64,000 nucleotides of DNA from Brucella pecoris (GTDB taxonomy: Bacteria; Pseudomonadota; Alphaproteobacteria; Rhizobiales; Rhizobiaceae): NCBI RefSeq assembly GCF_006376675.1, contig NZ_VEWK01000005.1, positions 62,001 through 126,000 on the forward strand, in the 5' to 3' direction. The position numbers and the translations under genes are program-made. Below the pieces are notes generated by a model that had not been told where the DNA came from, did no database searches, and saw only the letters and a program-made list of their open reading frames with translations. Below are positions 56,698 to 64,000 of this stretch, in pieces. Within the stretch, counting starts at the first letter, position 1. Each line of letters begins with the position of its first letter.

Positions 56698-59600
56698 ATG
56701 ACAGGTGTATTGCGTCGCAGGACGTGGCTGTTGATGGCAACGGCGGCGCTGGGGTTGAACGCAACGGGCGCTCAGGGGGCTGGTGATGTCCACCTCGGCA
56801 CATCCGGACAGGTTTTCGATATTAGCGGGGCAGGGGGTGGCCAGATTATCGGCGCACTTAGTGGCGTTTCCGGTACCTTCGTTGAGCTCGGTTCCAATAT
56901 ATTGACGTTTGGGGATACCCGCAGTTACACCTTCGCTGGCTCGATCAACGGCATTGGCGGTGTCGTCAAACAGGGAAGCGGAATACAGACTTTTACCGGA
57001 GCCAGCACGTTTACCGGCGGTTTGACCGTTGCCGAGGGAACGGTTGCTTTGGGCATGGGCGGGTCTCTTTCGCCAATCAGCCGAGTGAATCTCGCAAATC
57101 CAGGAACCTATTTCGATATCAGAGCGGCAGGCGCTCAAACAATAGGCGGGCTGTTTGGGGTATATGGAAGCACGATCTGGCTCGGTGCCAATAATCTAAC
57201 ATTCGGTGACGCGACTAATACTGCTTTTGGTGGCATGATTAGTGGTACTGGCGGCATCATCAAGCAAGGCACTGGCACGGCAGTATTCACGAGTGCAAAT
57301 ATTTATACCGGCGGCACAACGGTCAACGGCGGCGTCCTTGCACTGGGTGCAGGGGGGGCGCTTGCGGCAATCGGTGCGGTCAACCTCAACGGTATAGGCG
57401 CTTCTTTTGATATCAGCGCCGCAGGTGCTAATCACACTATCGGTGGGCTGTATGGCGTCGCCGGTACAACCGTCGCACTCGGTGCCAATGCACTTTTATT
57501 TGGCGATACGGTCAACCAGACATTCGCTGGGACAATCAACGGCACGGGGGGAATCGTCAAGCAAGGTCCGGGAACGGAGACGCTGACTGGCGCCAACACC
57601 TTCACCGGCGGTACGACAATCAATAGTGGAACGCTGGCGCTGGGTGCCGGAGGCTCACTCGCTGCGGGCAGCGGCGTGTCCCTCGGCGCAGCCGGAGCCG
57701 GGTTCGATATCAGCGGAGCAGGGACTGACCAGACTATCGGCGCGCTAAGTGGCGTCAGCGGTACGAATGTAGCGCTGGGTGACCGCACGTTGACGTTCGG
57801 TGATGCGACCAGTCAGATTTTCGCCGGAACAATTGGTGGCACCGGTAGCATTATCAAGCAGGGTAGCGGAACGCTGACCCTTTCCGGTGCCAGTTTATTC
57901 TCTGGCGGCATCAAAATTGCTGCAGGAGGCATTTCTATAGGCCCCGGAGGTTCGCTGTCGTCCACCAACACGGTAAATCTTGCAAATTCGGGAACTGCCT
58001 TCGATATCAGTGCGGCGGGCGCTCAGGCAATCGGCTCACTGGCCGGAGCGGCAGGAAGCCAGGTCAACCTGGGCGCGAACGCCCTGACATTCGGTGATAA
58101 TTCAAACGTCACATTCGGCGGAACAATCGGCGGCACTGGCGGAATCAAGAAGGTCGGTTTGGGCACACAGACCCTGACCGGCGCAAACACCTTTACCGGT
58201 GGTACGACGATCGATGCAGGCACGCTGGCGCTCGGTGCCGGTGGTTCACTTGCGGCTGGCGGCTCTATAAATCTCGGCGCTGCAGGCGCCGGTTTTGATA
58301 TCAGTGGGGGAGGCAGCAGCCAGACCATTGGAGCATTGAGCGGTGTTGCTGGAACGATCGTATCGCTTGGTGCCAACACACTCAACTTCAGCGGTGCGGC
58401 CAGCCAGATTTTCGGCGGGACGATCAGCGGTACGGGTGGAATTGTCAAGCAGGGCAGCGGACAGCAGATTTTCAACGGCATCAACACCTATATGGGGCCT
58501 ACCAACGTCAATGCCGGTAGTCTCATCATAGGAGATACAAACGGCAGTTATGCTTCAGTTGCCGGTGATGTCACTGTTGCCTCCGGTGCAACAATTGGCG
58601 GACATGGTCGCATAGATGGTGATCTGCTGCTGGCTTCGGGTAGTCATTTAAGTCCCGGTGCCAGCATCGGCACGCTTACGGTCGGAGGCAATCTCACGGT
58701 TGGGCGGGGTAGCCAGCTTGATTTCGAGTTTGGTGCGCCGGGTCCGAATTTCACGACTTTCGGTCTCAGCGACAGTGTCAGGGTTGAAGGCAACCTGACT
58801 ATCGACAGTTCTGTTCTCAATATCACTGATGGCGGCGGCATGGGGCCGGGCGTGTACAACCTTTTCAGTTTTGGAGGAGCACTAACCATCAGTAACGGTG
58901 GGTTCAGCCCGCCTTCGGGAAGCAGTATCCAAGTACTCACGGGTAGCAAGCAGATCAATCTGATCAACATGGCTGGATTCCAGCTCAATTTCTGGAACGC
59001 AAACGGTTTAGCCAGCCCGACGCAGATGGGGGGCGGCAGTGGGACGTGGTTTGTTGCGGATAATAACTGGACTGATTCTCAGGGCAGCGTGACCGGCCCC
59101 ATGATTCCGCAGCCGGGCTTTGCAATATTTGGCGGTGCACCCGGCCTCGTCAGGGTCGATAATACCGGTGGTGCGGTGAGTGCGCTTGGAATGCAGTTTG
59201 CCAGCGACGGTTATCGGCTCGATGGCGGTGCTCTGATCCTCATCGGCAGCAGCGGAAATGCATCTGAAATTCGCGTTGGGGACGGTTCGGCTGCAAGCGC
59301 AAACTGGACTGCAACCATCGATAACGTCATCATCGGCATGGAGGGCATCGCCAAGACCGGTGCGGGAACGCTCGTTCTCAATGCCTTCAATGCCTATAAT
59401 GGTGGCACACGGATCAGTGCCGGCACACTTTCGGTATCGAACGACGGCAATCTTGGCTTTCCCATCAGTGGTCTCGTCCTTGATGGCGGCACGCTGCGGA
59501 TCACAGGAACCGGGTTTTCGCAAACCGCCCGCAGTCTGACCATGACCGGCAGTGGCGGCGGCTTCGACATTGCCGATGCGGCAGCACGCTTTACGGTCTC

Positions 59601-61677
59601 GCAGGCTCTTTCGGGCAGCGGCGCTCTGGTCAAAGCGGGCGACGGCACATTGATCCTGGCGGGTGCGAACAGCTATAGCGGCGGAACGCTTGTCAGCGGC
59701 GGCACCTTGCAGGGTGATACGGGAAGCCTGCAAGGCAATATCACCAACAATGCGCAACTTGTTTTCGACCAGCAGAGCGACGGCACCTTTGCAGGCAATG
59801 TTTCGGGCAGCGGTACGTTTGTCAAATCGGGCAACGGAACATTGATCCTGGCGGGTGCGAACAGTTATAGCGGCGGCACGCGCGTCAGCGGGGGCACTTT
59901 GCAGGGTGATGCGGGAAGCCTTCAAGGTAACATCACCAATAATGCGCGGCTTGTCTTCGACCAGCAGAGCGACGGCGCCTTTGCAGGTAGTCTTTTCGGG
60001 AGCGGCAACCTTGTGAAACAGGGGGCGGGCATGCTGGTTTTCAACGGCAATGGTGCGAGCTTTACAGGCTCCACTGTCATTGAAAACGGTATGCTCAAGG
60101 TCGGCGATGCCGATCCATCGGCTGCGGTTTTGGGTGGCGATGTCACCATCAGGACGGGCGGTACGCTACGCGGGCACGGCGCAATTCTCGGATCGGTCAC
60201 CAATGACGGTGTGTTGCGTCCCGGTGGTTCCATCGGAACGCTGACCATTGGCGGCAATCTGGTGCAGGATGCGAACAGTGTTCTGCAGATCGACACCACG
60301 CCTGCAGGACTGGCGAGCAATCTCGTCATCGGCGGTTCGGCGCAGCTTGCGGGCGGTCTTTCGATTATTGGCGAAAATGGCGGCTGGGCACCACAGACCA
60401 ATTATACGATCCTGACTTCGGCAGGCGGTATCAGCGGAACATTTGCGTCAATCGACAGCAATCTGGCGTTTCTGACGCCGAGTCTGAATTACGGTGCGAC
60501 GACGATCGATCTCCGTCTTGAGCGCAACGATGCCAGCTTTGCCAGCGTCGGCGAGACGCGAAACCAGAAAGCGGTGGCTTTTGCTGCCGATGGGCTGGGC
60601 AGCGGCGCAGTTTATAATGCGCTTGTCAGCCTGACTGCCGCTGAGGCGCGCGCTGGTTTCGATGCTCTTTCGGGTGAAATCCACGCCAGCGTCAAAGGTG
60701 CGCTGATTGACGAAAACCGGTTTGCACGTGACGCCATCGGCGATCGCCTACGCGCTTCGTTCGATGCAAATTGCCTGGCGGGCAATTCGGTATGGACAGG
60801 CAGAGACAGCACCGGAGCTTACGGTCAGGCCTGCGCCAACACCGCCGAAACGGCCTTCTGGCTGCAAGGTTATGGTGCCTGGGGTTCCTATGACGGCGAC
60901 GGCAATGCCGCCAAGCTCTCAACTTCGGCAGGCGGTATGTTCATCGGTGCCGACATTCCGGTCGGCAACTGGCGCACGGGCCTGATGGCAGGCTATGGCC
61001 ATTCTTCCTTCGATGCCGATGCCCGTTTCTCAAGTGCTACCGTCGACACCTATACGCTCGGGGCCTATGCCGGAACCGTGGTCGGGCAGGTTGGGGTAGG
61101 CGATGTCGGGCTTCGCTTTGGTGCAACCCATAGCTGGTACGATATCGACACCGGACGCTCGGTTTCCTTTGCCGGTTTCAATGCGGCGGAAGAGGCTTCA
61201 TACGACGCAAGGGCGCTGCAATTGTTCGGCGAGGCCGGTTACAAGATGCAGGCCGGTCGCACGAGCTTCGAGCCTTTTGCCAATCTGGCCTATGTCCGGC
61301 TTCATACTGATGGATATGATGAGGATGGTGTTGCCGGTCTTCACAGCGGCAGCGACAATGACGACGTCACCTATACGACGCTTGGTTTGAGAGCCGCGAC
61401 CGATCTGACGCTTGGCGGTATCGCTTCGACATTGCAGGCAACGGTCGGCTGGCAGCATGCGGTCGGGGACACGACTCCCGTTGCCCGTCATGCATTTACC
61501 GGTTCGGATACCTTCAATGTAGCAGGTGTGCCGATTGCTGAAGATGCAGCCCTGATCGAAGCTGGCCTGAACTTCCAGTTCAGCGAGAACGCATCGCTTG
61601 CAGCCGGTTACAAGGGGCAATTCGGTGATGGAGCCGTGCGGAACGGCTTCAACGCTTCGTTCAACGTGAAGTTCTAG
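56698..61677 (+). CDS. Autotransporter adhesin with beta-strand repeat passenger
   Basis: A 1,659-residue type Va autotransporter. Signal peptide (RRRTWLLMATAALGLNATG, cleavage near AQG). The passenger (about 35-1330) is a beta-helix built from many autotransporter-associated repeats such as GGIVKQGSGTQTLTGANTF-like units followed by GGTTI..GTLALGAGGSL. The C-terminal 270 residues (from AFWLQGYGAWGSYDGDGN) are the outer-membrane barrel, ending in SFNVKF with terminal Phe. ATG 56698 has GGGGGGA upstream; an ATG at 56665 is in frame. Surface adhesion or biofilm role is inferred. Ends at a long inverted repeat. Confidence 0.93.
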   Translation: MTGVLRRRTWLLMATAALGLNATGAQGAGDVHLGTSGQVFDISGAGGGQIIGALSGVSGTFVELGSNILTFGDTRSYTFAGSINGIGGVVKQGSGIQTFTGASTFTGGLTVAEGTVALGMGGSLSPISRVNLANPGTYFDIRAAGAQTIGGLFGVYGSTIWLGANNLTFGDATNTAFGGMISGTGGIIKQGTGTAVFTSANIYTGGTTVNGGVLALGAGGALAAIGAVNLNGIGASFDISAAGANHTIGGLYGVAGTTVALGANALLFGDTVNQTFAGTINGTGGIVKQGPGTETLTGANTFTGGTTINSGTLALGAGGSLAAGSGVSLGAAGAGFDISGAGTDQTIGALSGVSGTNVALGDRTLTFGDATSQIFAGTIGGTGSIIKQGSGTLTLSGASLFSGGIKIAAGGISIGPGGSLSSTNTVNLANSGTAFDISAAGAQAIGSLAGAAGSQVNLGANALTFGDNSNVTFGGTIGGTGGIKKVGLGTQTLTGANTFTGGTTIDAGTLALGAGGSLAAGGSINLGAAGAGFDISGGGSSQTIGALSGVAGTIVSLGANTLNFSGAASQIFGGTISGTGGIVKQGSGQQIFNGINTYMGPTNVNAGSLIIGDTNGSYASVAGDVTVASGATIGGHGRIDGDLLLASGSHLSPGASIGTLTVGGNLTVGRGSQLDFEFGAPGPNFTTFGLSDSVRVEGNLTIDSSVLNITDGGGMGPGVYNLFSFGGALTISNGGFSPPSGSSIQVLTGSKQINLINMAGFQLNFWNANGLASPTQMGGGSGTWFVADNNWTDSQGSVTGPMIPQPGFAIFGGAPGLVRVDNTGGAVSALGMQFASDGYRLDGGALILIGSSGNASEIRVGDGSAASANWTATIDNVIIGMEGIAKTGAGTLVLNAFNAYNGGTRISAGTLSVSNDGNLGFPISGLVLDGGTLRITGTGFSQTARSLTMTGSGGGFDIADAAARFTVSQALSGSGALVKAGDGTLILAGANSYSGGTLVSGGTLQGDTGSLQGNITNNAQLVFDQQSDGTFAGNVSGSGTFVKSGNGTLILAGANSYSGGTRVSGGTLQGDAGSLQGNITNNARLVFDQQSDGAFAGSLFGSGNLVKQGAGMLVFNGNGASFTGSTVIENGMLKVGDADPSAAVLGGDVTIRTGGTLRGHGAILGSVTNDGVLRPGGSIGTLTIGGNLVQDANSVLQIDTTPAGLASNLVIGGSAQLAGGLSIIGENGGWAPQTNYTILTSAGGISGTFASIDSNLAFLTPSLNYGATTIDLRLERNDASFASVGETRNQKAVAFAADGLGSGAVYNALVSLTAAEARAGFDALSGEIHASVKGALIDENRFARDAIGDRLRASFDANCLAGNSVWTGRDSTGAYGQACANTAETAFWLQGYGAWGSYDGDGNAAKLSTSAGGMFIGADIPVGNWRTGLMAGYGHSSFDADARFSSATVDTYTLGAYAGTVVGQVGVGDVGLRFGATHSWYDIDTGRSVSFAGFNAAEEASYDARALQLFGEAGYKMQAGRTSFEPFANLAYVRLHTDGYDEDGVAGLHSGSDNDDVTYTTLGLRAATDLTLGGIASTLQATVGWQHAVGDTTPVARHAFTGSDTFNVAGVPIAEDAALIEAGLNFQFSENASLAAGYKGQFGDGAVRNGFNASFNVKF
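59641..60024 (+). repeat. 192-bp tandem duplication inside the autotransporter gene
   Basis: Two nearly identical units of 192 bp (64 codons) start at 59641 and 59833, both reading GTLILAGANSYSGGT and continuing through NITNNA and LVFDQQSDG. They keep the frame, so the passenger gained one repeat by duplication. Other, more diverged repeats run through 57535-58500. Confidence 0.85.
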
Positions 61678-61687
61678 GCTCATAAAA

Positions 61688-61726
61688 TTTGTGACGATCG
61701 TTGCTCATGGCAACGATCGTCACAAA
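61688..61726. terminator. 16-bp perfect inverted repeat after the autotransporter
   Basis: Arms TTTGTGACGATCGTTG (61688-61703) and CAACGATCGTCACAAA (61711-61726) with 7-nt loop, 11 bp after the autotransporter stop. It lacks a T-run but the stem is very stable and lies between convergent genes, so it likely ends the transcript or protects its 3' end. Confidence 0.6.
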
Positions 61727-61740
61727 TGAAGATATGACAA

Positions 61741-61893
61741 TTACTTCTGTTCTGGTGCCGTTGTCTGAATGCTAGCAGTTGTCTGAGGCTTCTCCATCTT
61801 CGTGGAGGATTGAGCACTATGATAGGTGCAGTCTGCCATCGCGGCTGTAACCGACAGAGCGAGGACAGCGGTAGTCACGAATACGACTTTCAT
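61741..61893 (-). CDS. Small secreted protein, 50 residues
   Basis: A 50-codon gene: ATG 61893 follows GAAGGGAGACAGAC. The N-terminus is a clean Sec signal (KVVFVTTAVLALSVTAAMA) with cleavage before Asp21-Cys22. The mature 30 residues are polar and Thr/Gln-rich with one cysteine (DCTYHSAQSSTKMEKPQTTA). Strong ribosome-binding site and signal peptide argue for a real gene. No function recognised. Convergent with the autotransporter. Confidence 0.7.
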   Translation of the reverse strand: MKVVFVTTAVLALSVTAAMADCTYHSAQSSTKMEKPQTTASIQTTAPEQK

Positions 61894-62126
61894 GTCTGTC
61901 TCCCTTCAGTTGGGATGTATCATTGCAACGGCAAGTTTAGCAGAGCCTGATCGCCCTGTCGCATCACATCGTCCCCAAAACGTGATATGCCATATTTTGG
62001 CCATGATTTCGCCGGGCGTTCGCCATAGATTTCTATGGTGGAATGTATTGGTTCTCGTCGCAAAAACGTATTTGGCGCGAAAACTGCGCCAAATCGTGGT
62101 TTTGCCTTAATGTGGTTTCGGTCTGT

Positions 62127-62507
62127 TCAGGACGCGCAGCGGCTCACCACAGCGCGCTTGCCGCCGAGCGAGAGGAACGAGATATGCAGGGACTGGCCGA
62201 CGGGTGAAATCGTGATGTTTTCATTCGACTGCTGGCCGTTGGCGGTGCAGGACATGGCCACGGTAAACGTACCTTCGTAATTGTTCATCCGCGTGACCGA
62301 ACATTGGCTGTCGCGGCTGTCGAAACGCTCGCCGGAAATGGAGAACCGCTGGCCATCGGAACTGCACCAGTTACCGGTGATGGGTGTCGGGTCGACGGGC
62401 GGCTTTGCGAGGGAGGCACTTGCCGACGGGCCGGGCGTCGTTTCGGAACACGCAGTCAATGCTGTGACAACGAGGGCGAGGGCAAGCAAACCGGGTTTCT
62501 GCAACAA
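62127..62507 (-). CDS. Small outer-membrane-type lipoprotein
   Basis: A 126-residue predicted lipoprotein. Lipobox LTAC at residues 17-20 after a hydrophobic stretch. The mature part is a beta-rich domain beginning ITGNWCSSDGQRFSISGERF and ending VVSRCAS, with four internal cysteines that may form two disulfides. The start is TTG 62507 with AAGGAG upstream; no in-frame ATG is nearby. The closest recognisable idea is a small envelope lipoprotein of Brucellaceae; no function is assigned. Confidence 0.75.
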   Translation of the reverse strand: MLQKPGLLALALVVTALTACSETTPGPSASASLAKPPVDPTPITGNWCSSDGQRFSISGERFDSRDSQCSVTRMNNYEGTFTVAMSCTANGQQSNENITISPVGQSLHISFLSLGGKRAVVSRCAS

Positions 62508-62600
62508 TCTTCTCCTTCATGCATCGGACAAGCCCCTCTTAAAAAAGAGATTCGGGCGATATCGCGACGGCGGGACGCCAGTCCACAATTTGCATGAAGA

Positions 62601-62624
62601 AAGGGCCGGATTGCTCCGGCCCTT
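62601..62624. terminator. Hairpin terminator after the RND pump gene
   Basis: Ten-bp perfect stem AAGGGCCGGA (62601-62610) / TCCGGCCCTT (62615-62624), loop TTGC, followed on the minus strand by TCTTCAT. It separates the RND gene from the lipoprotein gene; both read on the minus strand. Confidence 0.7.
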
Positions 62625-62652
62625 CTGTTTGGACATAAGGGAAGACTCTGGG

Positions 62653-64000
62653 TTATTCCCCCGGAGCCAGATGCGGGGCTTCGATCTTCGCGCCCGAATG
62701 CTTGAGCGGGCGTTCGCCGGAGAGCTTGCGGATCAGCACATAGAACACCGGCGTCATGAAGATACCGAAAGCGGTCACGCCGATCATGCCTGCAAAGACC
62801 GCGATACCCATGGCCGAGCGCATTTCCGCACCGGCACCTGTCGACGTCACCAGAGGCACCACGCCCATGATGAACGCCATCGAAGTCATCAGGATCGGGC
62901 GCAAACGCAACCGGCTGGCTTCGACTGCAGCCTGCACGACGCTTCGTCCGGACAATTCCAGCTCGCGGGCGAATTCCACGATCAGGATCGCGTTCTTCGC
63001 CGATAGCCCCACAAGGACGATCAAGCCGATCTGTGTGAAGACGTTGTTGTCGCCTCCTGTCAGCCAGACGCCAGTGAGCGCTGCCATGATCCCCATCGGC
63101 ACGATCATGATGATCGAAAGCGGCAGGGCAAGGCTTTCATACTGTGCAGCCAGAACCAGATAGACGAGCAGCAGCGCCAGCGGGAAGACGAGGAAACCGG
63201 AACTGCCAGCCAGAATCTGCTGGTAGGTCAAGTCGGTCCACTCGTAAGCGATGCCCGGAGGCAGGGTTTCTTCCGCGATCCGTTCGATGGCAGCCTGCGC
63301 CTGACCGGACGAGAATCCGGGAGCCGGGTTGCCGTTGATATCAGCGGAAAGGAAGCCGTTATAACGGATGGCGCGTTCTGCACCCACAGTCTGTTCGACT
63401 TTCAGAAGAGCCGACAGCGGGATCATCTCGCCCGACTGCGAACGAACCTTCAGCTTGCCGATATCCTCGGCATGGCTGCGATAATTCGCATCGGCCTGAA
63501 TGCGCACGCTGTAGGTCCGCCCGAAGGCATTGAAGTCGTTGACATAGAGTGAACCCAGATAGATCTGCAGGGTTTCGAACACATCGGTCACCGCCACACC
63601 AAGCTGACGCGCCTTCGTGCGGTCGAGATCGGCATAAAGCTGCGGCACATTGATCTGGTAGCTCGAATAGAGCCCGGCCAGTTCCGGTGTCTGATACGCC
63701 TTGGCGAGAAACGCCTTGGTCGCATCGTCAAGCGCTTTGAAGCCAAGCCCGTTGCGATCCTCAAGCTGAAGCTTGAAGCCGCCTGTCGTGCCGAGACCCT
63801 GAACGGGCGGCGGCGGGAACATGGCGATGAAAGCATCCTGAATGGCACCGAACTGCTGGTTCAGGTCTCCCGTGATGGCATTGGCCGAAAGCTCCGGGGT
63901 TTTACGTTCCTCGAACGGCTTCAGCGTCACGAAAACGATGCCGGAGTTCGACGAATTGGTGAAACCGTTGATCGACAGGCCGGGGAAGGCAATGGCATTG
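62653..64000 (-). CDS. RND multidrug efflux pump (AcrB/MexF-like), 5' part beyond window
   Basis: C-terminal 448 codons of a hydrophobe/amphiphile efflux RND transporter; full proteins are about 1,050 residues. The frame is open to the window edge with AIAFPGLSINGFTNSSNSGI, typical of the MexF/OqxB branch. Visible parts are the second periplasmic loop (about half) and the last six helices, for example QIGLIVLVGLSAKNAILIVEF and RLRPILMTSMAFIMGVVPLV. An internal ATG at 63930 is not the start. The membrane fusion protein would lie outside the window. Confidence 0.93.
   Translation of the reverse strand, partial: NAIAFPGLSINGFTNSSNSGIVFVTLKPFEERKTPELSANAITGDLNQQFGAIQDAFIAMFPPPPVQGLGTTGGFKLQLEDRNGLGFKALDDATKAFLAKAYQTPELAGLYSSYQINVPQLYADLDRTKARQLGVAVTDVFETLQIYLGSLYVNDFNAFGRTYSVRIQADANYRSHAEDIGKLKVRSQSGEMIPLSALLKVEQTVGAERAIRYNGFLSADINGNPAPGFSSGQAQAAIERIAEETLPPGIAYEWTDLTYQQILAGSSGFLVFPLALLLVYLVLAAQYESLALPLSIIMIVPMGIMAALTGVWLTGGDNNVFTQIGLIVLVGLSAKNAILIVEFARELELSGRSVVQAAVEASRLRLRPILMTSMAFIMGVVPLVTSTGAGAEMRSAMGIAVFAGMIGVTAFGIFMTPVFYVLIRKLSGERPLKHSGAKIEAPHLAPGE

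Noticed and set aside
59008..59925. Minus-strand open frames inside the autotransporter (also 58023-58487 and 57432-57788)
   Set aside because: They arise from the repeated Gly/Ala/Thr codons of the passenger and end or begin with the repeat pattern.

Overview
The window is about 64 kb of high-GC alphaproteobacterial chromosome. Gene content (FecCD siderophore uptake, rhizobial-type sugar and amino-acid ABC operons, a selenocysteine formate dehydrogenase cluster, short Brucella/Ochrobactrum-type intergenic palindromes) points to Brucellaceae, probably an Ochrobactrum/Brucella-like organism. That is judged by protein character, not by database search. Most genes sit in tight operons with ATGA overlaps. 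I see no rRNA genes, CRISPR arrays, insertion sequences or prophage. The only tRNA I find is tRNA-Sec.

Layout. 1-7.2 kb: ferric-siderophore uptake (ABC importer, TonB-dependent receptor, AraC regulator). 7.4-11.6 kb: a ferric-iron/phosphonate-type ABC importer with a cupin protein. 11.8-12.3 kb: a lipocalin. 12.35-23.7 kb: a sugar operon whose enzymes (ribokinase-family kinase, deoxyribose-phosphate aldolase, tandem aldehyde dehydrogenase, mutarotase-like protein) fit deoxyribose catabolism. It has a complete ABC importer set, but one permease carries an in-frame amber codon, and a DeoR-type regulator is divergent. 23.7-25.7 kb: TetR/MFS efflux pair with three matching operator palindromes. 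25.7-35.7 kb: a LysR-linked operon coupling amino-acid-type import to an N,N-dimethylformamidase-like hydrolase, class III aminotransferase, beta-keto acid cleavage enzyme, GNAT, acetylpolyamine amidohydrolase-like deacetylase and thioesterase. This looks like a coherent catabolic pathway for an undefined amide/amine. 35.7-37.8 kb: beta-carbonic anhydrase and a nucleobase permease whose start is masked by a structured leader resembling the NMT1 (xanthine) riboswitch.

37.8-50.7 kb is a complete selenocysteine island: selD and a transglutaminase-like gene on the minus strand, then fdh alpha (with UGA codon and SECIS), beta, gamma, fdhE, selA, a Sel1-repeat gene, selB, a 35-residue lipoprotein and selC. 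The island holds both the Sec-decoding machinery and its client enzyme. 50.7-55.8 kb: an operon on the minus strand with a molybdopterin-fold periplasmic protein, histidine kinase, response regulator, membrane-bound hydrolase, ICMT-type methyltransferase and a separate alpha/beta hydrolase. 55.85-56.7 kb is gene-free but rich in RNA structure and has a strong terminator. 56.7-61.7 kb is a 1,659-residue autotransporter. The window ends with a 50-residue secreted peptide gene, a small lipoprotein and the 3' part of an RND efflux pump.

Most useful second looks: the riboswitch-like leader of the purine permease, the amide/amine catabolic operon, the amber codon in the sugar permease, the structured region before the autotransporter, and two small genes (35 and 50 residues) that are easily missed.
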